Source of the DNA: Leptidea sinapis
Lineage: Eukaryota > Arthropoda > Insecta > Lepidoptera > Pieridae
Assembly: GCF_905404315.1 (NCBI RefSeq)
Contig: NC_066296.1
Span: 2,852,001-2,916,000 of the forward strand
Direction of reading: 5' to 3'
DNA: 64,000 bases
The notes under the pieces were generated by a model, which saw only the letters and a program-made list of their open reading frames with translations, was not told the DNA's origin and searched no databases. Numbering within the stretch: the stretch's first letter is position 1; each line of letters starts with the position of its first letter. The position numbers and the translations under genes are program-made. Shown piece after piece: positions 46,642-55,120 of this stretch.

Positions 46642-48630
46642 CTAGCCACAGTAATCACTAAAATTATGCCTATGCACTACAGGAGAAGTGGATTGGTCTT
46701 TCACTTCATCACTACACTTATCACTATTTTTACTAGCACTAGATTGCCCGTGGTTAACTACACTTACACACTGGTCACTAACACTATACACAAACGCTGC
46801 GTTCGTCAGACCCCGCGGCTCAGGGCGCGGCGGGTGCGACGCGGCTGGCCCTGCGCCAGCGGCTGCCGGCGCGGGCGGCGCGCTGGAGTCCTGGCGTCGG
46901 CTGCGGCGCGGGCACCACCGCCGCACGGCGTACGCGGCGGCCCCGGCCACCAGCACACCCGCCACCACGTATATCGCGACGTAGTGGTGAACGTCGTGAT
47001 AAGATATACCACCCTTTAGACCACTCTCTGAATTCATTTGTTTTATTTTTGCGCCTATATCATCTAGCTCCTGATCGTAACCACCCATCACTGATGCTGG
47101 CTCCGAAATCAGCGACACGAACGTCTTATTCTGGTTAAAGATGTGGTTGATGGGGTGAATGTCTATAGCTGGTATATCCGTCTGTATGGTTAATGTATTG
47201 TTCTGAAGCCTCCGAGCATAAATGGTAATGTCTTGTCCTTTCAGAACACAATCTGGACCCAACCTAATAATGCCGCTATTATTAAGATGATTGGAAAACA
47301 TTTGCTCTCCACAGATGATACGTACTGGATACGAGTCGCAGCAAAAGAAAAAGTATGTATTGACCTCGCTTAGCTGAGACCACCAATCTAGACATTTGGC
47401 AGTTTTGGTTCTGCACTGCTTCGTCTCCTGGTCTTTGGAGCACATGACGTCATCATGACTCATATGAGAAATTGGTTTTTCCAAAGGACAAAGTTGTGTC
47501 TCAGTATCTAAATGAAGACAATTATTTAATTCTAAGTGTGATATGGTCATAAATGAGTCTCTTCGTAAGTTGATCGCAATGTAATCCGAAACTGGAACTA
47601 GGGTGACCATGGTTTTGCCGTTCCGTCTTGGTACAGGATAAATTTTATATACTTGGTAATGGTCTCTACTCACTAATGGTATTCTAATTTCAAAAATAAA
47701 ATAGTCATTTAGCATTTTCGCTCTGACCTTGAGTAAATGGTACATTTTGGTTAATTCTGTATGCGTGTTCTCTATTGGTAAACTTAAATCGTTGGACAAT
47801 CTTCCGGAAATAATATTTAATTCTTCTAGAAGCTGGTCGGGTTTCAAAAGATGTATGTTGAACTTCCCAAAGTACACCTCCGAAACAGTATCTAAAAGAA
47901 CATCCTGCACATTCTTCAAATTCGACTCCAAGCTGTTAGCTGCCATAGCGCATAATAAAAATTCATTATTGTTTTCCACGTCTTTCAATTGACTCTTGAC
48001 ATCATTGGTAGCGTTCTTTAACTGGTTAAGGTAATGAGTAAATATTTTATATTGTTTGTCAATTGAGCCTTGCATCCTCTTCAATACATTATATTCTGCT
48101 TCTATTACGGAAGTCTGGTTTTTCCATAGAGCAGCAAGATGGTTTTGGTTTTCCCTAATTAAATCGATGTCCTGAATATACTGCTTAGCGAATTGGTCAT
48201 CGAGTACACCGAACAGCGCGTGTGCAACATTACCCACAGCGTTGATAAGGCCGCGCCTGCGCCGCGCGTGCCCGCGTGGGAACTGCTGCGTCGACAGAAT
48301 GTTATTGTAATGCGATAACTCTGTATAACTGTGCTGTAATTGTATTAAAATAGATTCACAATGGTTTCTGACTGACGATTCCTTGCAAATATATTCCATA
48401 TGATCAATATATTTGGATAACAATTTACTGCCTTGCCAATATGGTTTTAAATCGTAGTATACAACTAGTTTCCATTCGTCCTGAACTAGTCGCATGGTTG
48501 ATATTTTATCTAAATATAAACTTTGACTGTCGTTGAAGTTTATAGCGTTGTATGCACACGTGGCTGGTGAAAATAAAAAGGTAAACAACATAAGTGCCAT
48601 GGTAAATAAATTAACAATTCCTCTTCTAGC
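46642..48630 (-). other. Envelope-like glycoprotein region of the polyprotein
   Basis: After the integrase tail, a basic run (RRARR) precedes a hydrophobic segment at ~1884-1904 ending PATCA, which looks like a signal peptide or anchor. An internal Met, M1889 at 48600, lies in an ACCATGG context. A short ~100-residue ectodomain leads to R-R-R-R at 2001-2004, a furin-type site, followed by GLINAVGNVAHALFGVLDD, which resembles a fusion peptide. A helical, heptad-like region follows at about 2040-2140, then a Cys-rich domain with several N-X-S/T sites. A membrane anchor (YVAIYVVAGVLVAGAAAYAV) lies at ~2427-2447, then a ~93-residue basic, Pro/Ala-rich tail. This is the layout of baculovirus F and errantivirus-type envelopes. 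Which viral lineage it came from cannot be settled without a search. Confidence 0.75.
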
Positions 48631-51600
48631 TCGTCGCTTTGGTTTTGGTAAATCGTCGTTCGACTGGTGTTTCGGCTGGTTATGGTCAGTGGTTTCATGA
48701 ATTTGGTTACTGTCTTCGTCGTTGGAGTGGTTAATAGGTAAAAGAGATAGTTTGACTACTGGTCGCTTCATAATGCCATTTTTGGTTTTAACAGAGACTA
48801 CTCGAACTAGCCCATCTTGCCCCGGATGTAGCTGCACGATTCGACCGAGAGCCCATTTACCCGGTGGCAGGTTAGCATCGTGTATAATTACAATGCCGCC
48901 AACATTTAAATTTGGTTGTGAACGTCGCCACTTGGACCTAGCGTTCAACTGTGTGAGGTACTCCGCTCTCCATCTCTTCCACACATCTTGGTAAATCTTC
49001 TGCACTAACTGCCATCTGGTTCGTAAGTCGTGTTCTGACTCAACAATGGTCAATGTTGGTCCACTGGACAGAAAATGAGAAGGGGTCAAACAATCTAAGT
49101 CTTCGACGTCTTCACTCAGCGGGCACAGAGGTCTGGAGTTAAGGCATCCTTCTAGCTGAGCTAGAAGAGTAGAGAACTCCTCGTAGGTGAGTTTTTGTTC
49201 TCCTATTACTCGCTTCAGGTGGTATTTCAAGCTCTTCACTGCAGCCTCCCAGAGACCGCCTGCGCTTGGCCAAGATGGTGCGTTGAAGTGCCATTCTATC
49301 GACATTTCAGCTATTTCTGCATAAAACTGGGCATTCAATATGGTTTTCAAGTTAACAATCTCCTCTTGCAAAACTCTATTTGCTTTTATAAAGTTCGTCC
49401 CGTTGTCACTGTAAATGTGACCGGGCGATCCTCTCCTGGCCGCAAGTCTTCTGAGGGCTGCCAAAAATGCTGAGGCGGTGAGATCAGAGACCAACTCCAA
49501 ATGTACAGCCTTGGTCGCCATACACACGAAGACGGCGACATATCCTTTGGTACATCTCACTGATCTACCCTTCGCAGACTTGACGTCAACAAAACCAGTA
49601 AAATCAACCCCCAAATGGTAAAAGGGGCGGGTCCTGTTGATTCTTGCAGGTGGTAAGTCTCCCATCAACTGGTCGTGTTTCAGGGGGTCGTGCCTTCTAC
49701 ATAGCACACATCTCCGTAGCCTCTTCTTTACAGCATTGTTTCCTCCCAGGATCCAATATTCTTGACGCAGCCAAGCAAGGGTTAACCGGGGACCCCCATG
49801 AAAGGTCATCTTATGCGCGTGGTCAATAATCATGTCAGTAAGCAAATGGTTATGTGGTAAAATACACGGATGTTTCATACTATCTTCTATTTTGGCGTTG
49901 GTCAATCGCCCCCCAACCCTCAAGAGCCCCTGGTTATCAATAAATGGTTTCAATTTTAATAATTTACTCTTAGGGTTAGGTTGGTTATGGTTTTTAATAT
50001 ATTGTATATCTTCTAAAAATTCTACTTGTTGTATATGCCTTATAATTAAGTTTTTAGCTTTTCTTATTTCTAATATAGTTAAGTAGTTTGTTTTATTAGT
50101 ATTAAATGACTTAGGTGTAAAACGTAACACCCACGCAAGCACTCTTGAAGCTCGCGTAAAATCGCTGTATCTGCTAATTATACTATCTATAACCTTGTTT
50201 TGATATTTAATTGTGTTTACATTTATATTTAATAATGGTTTTTTAAGCTCTTCGCAGGTTGTATATAATTTATTGGTTAATTTGGACTCTTCAAACGATC
50301 TTAGCCAGTGGGGACCTATCCACCACATGGAATGGTTAATCAGCTGTTCTGTGGTAATGCCTCTACTTGCGCAGTCAGCTGGGTTGTCCTTTGTTGACAC
50401 ATAATGCCAGCTACTCGATGGTATAATGTCAATGACCTGCTTCACCCTATTCGCGACGAATGGTTTCCATTTACATGGGTCGCCGTTGAGCCAGCCTAAC
50501 ACAGCTGTCGAATCAGACCAACCGTAGATTTTGATGTTGTAATCTGATAGGCATTTACAGGTGATCTTCATGACCTTGGTAAGTAGAACCGCTGCACATA
50601 ACTCTAATCTAGGTAACGATACATTTTTCTTTACAGGTACGAGACGAGACTTCGAAGCTACTAATACTACAGAAGACTGGTTGCTGGTAATATTGTTGAC
50701 TCTGCAGTATACAACACAAGCGTAGGCATTTTGTGATGAATCACAAAACCCATGTAATTCAATGGTGTCGTTCTTAGAAGACTGCAACCACCTTGGTATG
50801 GTAATATGGCTAATTTTCGTGATGTCAGCCTCTATGGTTTTCCATTTTGTGTTTATGTCAGCTGGTAATTCGTCGTCCCACAGAAGATTTAAGAGCCATA
50901 CTTCCTGGAAGAGTAGTTTCAACTTGGTGGTAACTGGTGAAAGCCATCCAAGCGGATCAAATATCTTCGATATATTCGAGAGTAAACTTCTTTTGGTGAG
51001 TTTACTGACTGGTTCGGAATTCAATTGAAAAGTGAAATAATCTTCGTCGGGATGCCACTTAAGTCCTAATGCCTTGGTTGATTCCTGGTATTTAAAAACA
51101 TATGCTTGGTCTTCGCATGGTAACTGGTTATCTGGTAGTACATCTGGTTGATTTGACGACCACTTCCTTAGATTGAATCCACCTAACTTAAGGAGATTTA
51201 TGAGGTCGGAAATCAGCCTCCTTGCAGACTGGAGGTCATGATGTCCATGGAGGAGGTCATCCATGTAGAGCCTGGTAGCCAGAACTTCTGCTGCTTCTGG
51301 GTAACGGTGACCTTCATCCTTAGCCAGACGTTTCAATGTCATCATGGCTAGGAATGGTGCGGCCTTGGTGCCGTATGTGACAGTGGTAAGTTGGTATTCT
51401 TCTAATGGTTGCTTTTCAGAGTCCCTCCACACGATCTTCTGGAGCGGCTGGTCATCATCATGGACATCTATAAATCTGAACATCTTCTCTATATCGGCTG
51501 TGAAGGCTATTTGGTACTGCCTCCACTTTAATATGAGAGTAAACAAATCCTCTTGTAAATTTGGTCCAGAGTACATAAGGTCATTCAACGAAAGTCCAGT

Positions 51601-54264
51601 CGAAGTTTTCGCTGAGGCATTAAAAACAACTCGCGTGGCAGTCGTCGTGGAATCCGTTCTGATTACACAATGGTGAGGTAAATAGCACTGAAGTATCGGA
51701 TTACTATTACATTTCTTCATATGGTTTAAATTAATATATTCATGGATAAATTGTTTGTAGTTCTGTTCGATAATTTTATTTTTACAAAATCTGCGTTCTA
51801 ATTGCCGAAATTGGGCTACGGCTTTGGTTTTAGACTCACCCAATTTTTCGGTAATCTCTGGTTTTAATGGTAACCGTACAACATAACGTCCGTCTGGTTT
51901 GCGCGTAGTATGCTGTTGATAATGATGAAGGCAATGGTTATCTTCATCCGTAATATTTACAGAGTTGTCTGAGATATCTTCAATCTCCCAGAACCGCTGT
52001 ATATCCTGCAAGTCGACCATGACGACGTTGCAATATGTTTGGTTTGGTTTTATGGTACCACTAAGAATCCAACCGAGCTTGGTATTTTGCGCGATTGGTA
52101 GTGATGTGCCATTACGAATTAAACCTGGTAAAATAATTAATTCGTAAACTTCAACGCTTAAAATTAAATCTATTGGTCTACTTTTATAAAACTCTGGATC
52201 TGCGAGTGGTAACTTTTGTAAATACGGCCAAGCTGGTTTTTCTAATGTTTCGTGTGGTAAATTCCCGACGACATGCTTCATCACATAGGCTTCCGTTTTA
52301 AATGTGAAATTATTATGAAGAGATGACACTGAAAGCTGTGCGACTCCCTTACTATTGTTGGCTTTTGCGCCTACTCCGACCACCACACAGTGGCGCTTAA
52401 TCCTGGGTAGGCCTAAAAGTTGAGCGGCATTCTCTGTAATGAGAGATGACTCCGCGCACGGGTCTATGAGGGCTCGCATGGTATGGTGACAGCCATCCAT
52501 AGACATAATATTAACTTTAGCTGTTGCTAATAATTTGGGCATGGTTTCTTGTGGGGCATTGGTAACGCATATATTGGATCTTCTAGGAGAATTTTCGATC
52601 TCGGTATTTCTAGAAGTAGATGGTGCAAAAGTGACAAGAGCATTATGCAGAAGAGTATTATGCTGCTGGTTACAAAAACGGCAAGTTTTTTCCGAAGAAC
52701 ATTCCTTGTCATAATGGTTAATTAAACAGTTTTTACATAATTTGTTGGATTCAATGACCTTAAGTCGATTCAGCGGTGCGGATTCTAGAAATTGTTTGCA
52801 TTTAAACAATTCATGGCAACACGTTTTACAGAGTATGCATTTCCGTTGTGGCGCAATATGTACTGGTTTCGTATTGACGTGGTTTATTACAGCTGGTCTT
52901 GGTTTAAAATTTCTGTTCATAAAATTATGTAAATGGTTATTGGTATGCTTTTCAGCCCATGGTTTTTGGTATTGGTTTTGGTGTACCTGGGATGAATTTG
53001 ATTTGTTGAAGTCCTGCTTACGACGAGAGCTTTCTAACGAAGTAAATTTAATTTCTAAAAATTTCAAAAAATCTAACAAAGTAGGCAATTCTTTTGGATT
53101 CTTAAGCGACACAATGTAATCATTATGGGTTTCAGTATCTAACTTTTGGCACAAAATATAGACGATCAATGGGTCCCAGTTGGAAATGTCGATGCCCATT
53201 GCTTTTATAGAGTTAAGACACTCGTTGGTGGTGTCATGTAACCTTTTGATGACCGCTGCAGATTGATGTTGAATCGTAGGCATGGTTAGTAACAATTGTA
53301 TGTGAGAATTAAATATTAACCTAGTATTATGGTAACGTTGGTTTAATATGTCCCAGCATACTTCGTAGTTTTCAGAATTGATGCGTAAATGGTGAACTAA
53401 TTTTTCAGCCTCGCCACGGAGCTTACTTTTCAAGAATTGCATTTTCTGCGCATTTGGTAAAGATTTATTATGGTGAATTGTTTCGGAGAATAAATCTTTA
53501 AAACATATCCAATCTTGGTAGTTTCCGCTGAAGGTGGGAATGTCCATTTGTGGGGTTGAACGTTCCCTGTAAGATGACGACCACATCTGTCTGTTCACTG
53601 CCTTCTTCATGGTGTTGTATTTCTTCTCCATCTCAGCGAATGCTGTCTCATACTCTTCGTTGTCGAGCAGCCCTTCGCTGTCGATGTCCCAGTGAAGAGA
53701 ATCGATGACCGACCATCTTGATTGGATAGTTCGTAAAATATCTTCGAACTCCCAGCGGTCGGAGCAGCTTTCAAGGTCGACAGCCTCTATGGTACGGGAT
53801 AGCGCCTTGAAGTTGCTCTTCTGCTTTCGCAGCATTTCTTCGACCCTACTGGAGTTGCCCTGGTTCGATAGCTTTGGTGCAGGGAAGCTAAAAGAGGGAC
53901 CCTCCTGAGCGGGAGAGAAAATATCGCGCCTATCTGAGCCCTGCGATAATGGTGTAGCAGGTCTCAGTAATGGTTTGCTGGGATCGCTGGTTACGTAATT
54001 AGAAATCATATTCCTAACTTCCTGGTAAAAATCTTTCGTCCGCTGGTAATGGTTTTCCGCGAAGTAGCGATGGTTAGGGTCTTCAAACTCAGCACAAAGC
54101 CTAGTATGGTTGGTCTGGAATTCACTCCAGTACGAGTCTAAAGCGTTGAGACGTTTTTCAATATAGGCGGGTGTCTTTCGTTCTGGCCCGTCCTTCTTGA
54201 AATTAACACACTGCGTGTTAATCGCGGACATAATCTGGTTTTGGGTGGTTAATAGAGCCTCCAT
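46642..54264 (-). CDS. Gag-Pol-Env polyprotein of a BEL/Pao retrotransposon
   Basis: One 2540-residue frame encodes all proteins. Residues ~1-240 are N-terminal Gag; ~240-390 match the DUF1759-type Gag core (PTFSGNYQDWICFKDLFSE). Three Cys/His knuckles lie at ~474-540. The aspartic peptidase (DUF1758-like) centres on D601 in ALIDPCAESSLI. Reverse transcriptase has D924 (ADIEKMF) and Y-M-D-D at 1000-1003. RNase H has D1175 (HGFCDSSQNA), a conserved LPRLELCAA segment and D1251 (GWSDSTAVLGWL). Integrase has an H-H-C-C finger (TFHGG..., CVLC) and catalytic D1554, D1620 and E1673, followed by a DUF5641-like region at ~1770-1845. Residues ~1880-2540 are the envelope part, listed separately. The start ACCATGG at 54264 is 520 bp inside the 5' LTR. 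I see no stop or frameshift, and all catalytic residues except the usual D-S/T-G peptidase triplet are kept. Processing is presumably by the element's own peptidase. Confidence 0.93.
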   Translation of the reverse strand: MEALLTTQNQIMSAINTQCVNFKKDGPERKTPAYIEKRLNALDSYWSEFQTNHTRLCAEFEDPNHRYFAENHYQRTKDFYQEVRNMISNYVTSDPSKPLLRPATPLSQGSDRRDIFSPAQEGPSFSFPAPKLSNQGNSSRVEEMLRKQKSNFKALSRTIEAVDLESCSDRWEFEDILRTIQSRWSVIDSLHWDIDSEGLLDNEEYETAFAEMEKKYNTMKKAVNRQMWSSSYRERSTPQMDIPTFSGNYQDWICFKDLFSETIHHNKSLPNAQKMQFLKSKLRGEAEKLVHHLRINSENYEVCWDILNQRYHNTRLIFNSHIQLLLTMPTIQHQSAAVIKRLHDTTNECLNSIKAMGIDISNWDPLIVYILCQKLDTETHNDYIVSLKNPKELPTLLDFLKFLEIKFTSLESSRRKQDFNKSNSSQVHQNQYQKPWAEKHTNNHLHNFMNRNFKPRPAVINHVNTKPVHIAPQRKCILCKTCCHELFKCKQFLESAPLNRLKVIESNKLCKNCLINHYDKECSSEKTCRFCNQQHNTLLHNALVTFAPSTSRNTEIENSPRRSNICVTNAPQETMPKLLATAKVNIMSMDGCHHTMRALIDPCAESSLITENAAQLLGLPRIKRHCVVVGVGAKANNSKGVAQLSVSSLHNNFTFKTEAYVMKHVVGNLPHETLEKPAWPYLQKLPLADPEFYKSRPIDLILSVEVYELIILPGLIRNGTSLPIAQNTKLGWILSGTIKPNQTYCNVVMVDLQDIQRFWEIEDISDNSVNITDEDNHCLHHYQQHTTRKPDGRYVVRLPLKPEITEKLGESKTKAVAQFRQLERRFCKNKIIEQNYKQFIHEYINLNHMKKCNSNPILQCYLPHHCVIRTDSTTTATRVVFNASAKTSTGLSLNDLMYSGPNLQEDLFTLILKWRQYQIAFTADIEKMFRFIDVHDDDQPLQKIVWRDSEKQPLEEYQLTTVTYGTKAAPFLAMMTLKRLAKDEGHRYPEAAEVLATRLYMDDLLHGHHDLQSARRLISDLINLLKLGGFNLRKWSSNQPDVLPDNQLPCEDQAYVFKYQESTKALGLKWHPDEDYFTFQLNSEPVSKLTKRSLLSNISKIFDPLGWLSPVTTKLKLLFQEVWLLNLLWDDELPADINTKWKTIEADITKISHITIPRWLQSSKNDTIELHGFCDSSQNAYACVVYCRVNNITSNQSSVVLVASKSRLVPVKKNVSLPRLELCAAVLLTKVMKITCKCLSDYNIKIYGWSDSTAVLGWLNGDPCKWKPFVANRVKQVIDIIPSSSWHYVSTKDNPADCASRGITTEQLINHSMWWIGPHWLRSFEESKLTNKLYTTCEELKKPLLNINVNTIKYQNKVIDSIISRYSDFTRASRVLAWVLRFTPKSFNTNKTNYLTILEIRKAKNLIIRHIQQVEFLEDIQYIKNHNQPNPKSKLLKLKPFIDNQGLLRVGGRLTNAKIEDSMKHPCILPHNHLLTDMIIDHAHKMTFHGGPRLTLAWLRQEYWILGGNNAVKKRLRRCVLCRRHDPLKHDQLMGDLPPARINRTRPFYHLGVDFTGFVDVKSAKGRSVRCTKGYVAVFVCMATKAVHLELVSDLTASAFLAALRRLAARRGSPGHIYSDNGTNFIKANRVLQEEIVNLKTILNAQFYAEIAEMSIEWHFNAPSWPSAGGLWEAAVKSLKYHLKRVIGEQKLTYEEFSTLLAQLEGCLNSRPLCPLSEDVEDLDCLTPSHFLSSGPTLTIVESEHDLRTRWQLVQKIYQDVWKRWRAEYLTQLNARSKWRRSQPNLNVGGIVIIHDANLPPGKWALGRIVQLHPGQDGLVRVVSVKTKNGIMKRPVVKLSLLPINHSNDEDSNQIHETTDHNQPKHQSNDDLPKPKRRARRGIVNLFTMALMLFTFLFSPATCAYNAINFNDSQSLYLDKISTMRLVQDEWKLVVYYDLKPYWQGSKLLSKYIDHMEYICKESSVRNHCESILIQLQHSYTELSHYNNILSTQQFPRGHARRRRGLINAVGNVAHALFGVLDDQFAKQYIQDIDLIRENQNHLAALWKNQTSVIEAEYNVLKRMQGSIDKQYKIFTHYLNQLKNATNDVKSQLKDVENNNEFLLCAMAANSLESNLKNVQDVLLDTVSEVYFGKFNIHLLKPDQLLEELNIISGRLSNDLSLPIENTHTELTKMYHLLKVRAKMLNDYFIFEIRIPLVSRDHYQVYKIYPVPRRNGKTMVTLVPVSDYIAINLRRDSFMTISHLELNNCLHLDTETQLCPLEKPISHMSHDDVMCSKDQETKQCRTKTAKCLDWWSQLSEVNTYFFFCCDSYPVRIICGEQMFSNHLNNSGIIRLGPDCVLKGQDITIYARRLQNNTLTIQTDIPAIDIHPINHIFNQNKTFVSLISEPASVMGGYDQELDDIGAKIKQMNSESGLKGGISYHDVHHYVAIYVVAGVLVAGAAAYAVRRWCPRRSRRQDSSAPPAPAAAGAGPAASHPPRPEPRGLTNAAFVYSVSDQCVSVVNHGQSSASKNSDKCSDEVKDQSTSPVVHRHNFSDYCG

Positions 54265-54480
54265 GGTTACGGGTCAAAAGAGAGTGGTAAAGAGTGGTGA
54301 GTGATAAAAAGGAAAGATCTTACTTGAAGACTGGTACGTGGTGACCTGGTGTGTCCTCAGCAGTCTCCCCGTTGGTAGTCGCTGGTAGTATCGCCGATCT
54401 GGTGAACTGGTTACACTCCACACACAAGCACTTTGGTCAACACTAATTTGGTTCACTACACACGCGACGAATTTTGGTTA
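54265..54480 (-). other. Leader, unique part, of the BEL/Pao element
   Basis: This part of the 5' untranslated region lies between the tandem leader units and the start codon. It is dense in TGGT on the plus strand. No upstream reading frame of note was seen. Confidence 0.6.
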
Positions 54481-54784
54481 AAATGGTTAACTAATGGTAC
54501 TGGTTAATAGAACGATGGATCACAATGTTTTTGTGTCCTCGAAATGGTTAAAAAAATTCTGGTCACTGGTTAACAAAAGGCCGAAGGACCACAATGTCCT
54601 TGGAATGGTTAAAAAAAATTCTGGTCACTGGTTAACAAAAGGCCGAAGGACCACAATGTCCTTGGAATGGTTAAAAAAAAAAATTTGTCACTGGTTAACA
54701 AAAGGCCGAAGGACCACAATGTCCTTGGAATGGTTAAAAAAAAAAAAATTTGTCACTGGTTAACAAAAGGCCGAAGGACCACAA
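54481..54784 (-). repeat. Tandem leader repeats carrying the primer-binding site
   Basis: Four close copies of a 58-63-bp unit lie at 54541-54601, 54602-54663, 54664-54726 and 54727-54784, and a diverged fifth at 54481-54540. Each close unit contains CCGAAGGACCACAA, an A-run of growing length (7 to 13 A) and CACTGGTTAACAAAAGG. The frames 54494-54763 and 54667-54852 on the plus strand are only this repeat read through. Confidence 0.95.
54771..54781 (-). other. Primer-binding site
   Basis: On the sense strand TGGTCCTTCGG starts three bases after the 5' LTR. Its first ten bases complement the 3' end of eukaryotic tRNA-Tyr including CCA. The same sequence recurs at 54581-54591, 54643-54653 and 54706-54716. 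Confidence 0.7.
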
Positions 54785-55019
54785 TGTACGGTGGTTTGGT
54801 TCCGTACAGAGTAAAACACAAGTTAGGCTCAAATGGTATATTGAAACCTTAACTTATGCTATATGGTAAAATGGTAAAATGTTGGTATGGTAATGAGCAC
54901 GCGAATCGATCGGCGGCTTGTCGCGAACTGGTTACAATATTACTTAGGAAATAACGCGAGGCGACGTAAACGCTGATACGCGAAACGTGATGTACAGTCG
55001 ACATGCTGTTGACCGTACA
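54785..55019 (-). repeat. 5' LTR of the BEL/Pao element
   Basis: 235 bp, apparently identical to 46279-46513. It carries the promoter for the sense (minus-strand) transcript, though no TATA consensus is obvious. ATCGATCGG and several CG-containing words lie mid-LTR. Confidence 0.95.
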
Positions 55020-55024
55020 GATAC
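55020..55024. repeat. Target-site duplication, right
   Basis: GATAC follows CCGTACA. A TATAAAAG sequence sits immediately beyond, at 55025-55032, in host DNA. Confidence 0.95.
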
Positions 55025-55120
55025 TATAAAAGCTTACCGCGAAACCTTTGTACCTGCTATTAACTGCTCGTATTATATCTGTCTGTCAATCAATCAATAT
55101 TTATGAAATTTTATATCGTT

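Larger units (their letters stand above)
46279..55019 (-). mobile_element. BEL/Pao LTR retrotransposon with envelope, complete
   Basis: This 8741-bp element is bounded by two 235-bp LTRs, which I find identical on a base-by-base reading, and a 5-bp target duplication GATAC. Its minus-strand frame encodes Gag, peptidase, reverse transcriptase, RNase H, integrase and an envelope-like protein without interruption. The order peptidase-RT-RNase H-integrase, the 5-bp duplication, and the Gag (DUF1759-like), peptidase (DUF1758-like) and post-integrase (DUF5641-like) segments all indicate the BEL/Pao group. Identical LTRs and an intact frame mean a recent insertion that could still be active or recently was. 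Joining the flanks across one GATAC restores TTAGATACTATAAAAGC. Confidence 0.95.

Noticed and set aside
46612..47019. Plus-strand frames of 135, 98 and 68 codons opposite the Env tail
   Set aside because: They are antisense shadows of the GC-rich Env coding region, with no recognisable domain.
54481..54784. CRISPR-like array
   Set aside because: The units are head-to-tail and have no unique spacers; they are a tandem repeat in a eukaryotic retroelement leader.
54494..54852. Plus-strand frames with repeated MVKKN/HWLTKGRRTT units
   Set aside because: These arise from reading the tandem leader repeats of the retrotransposon and are not a repeat protein.
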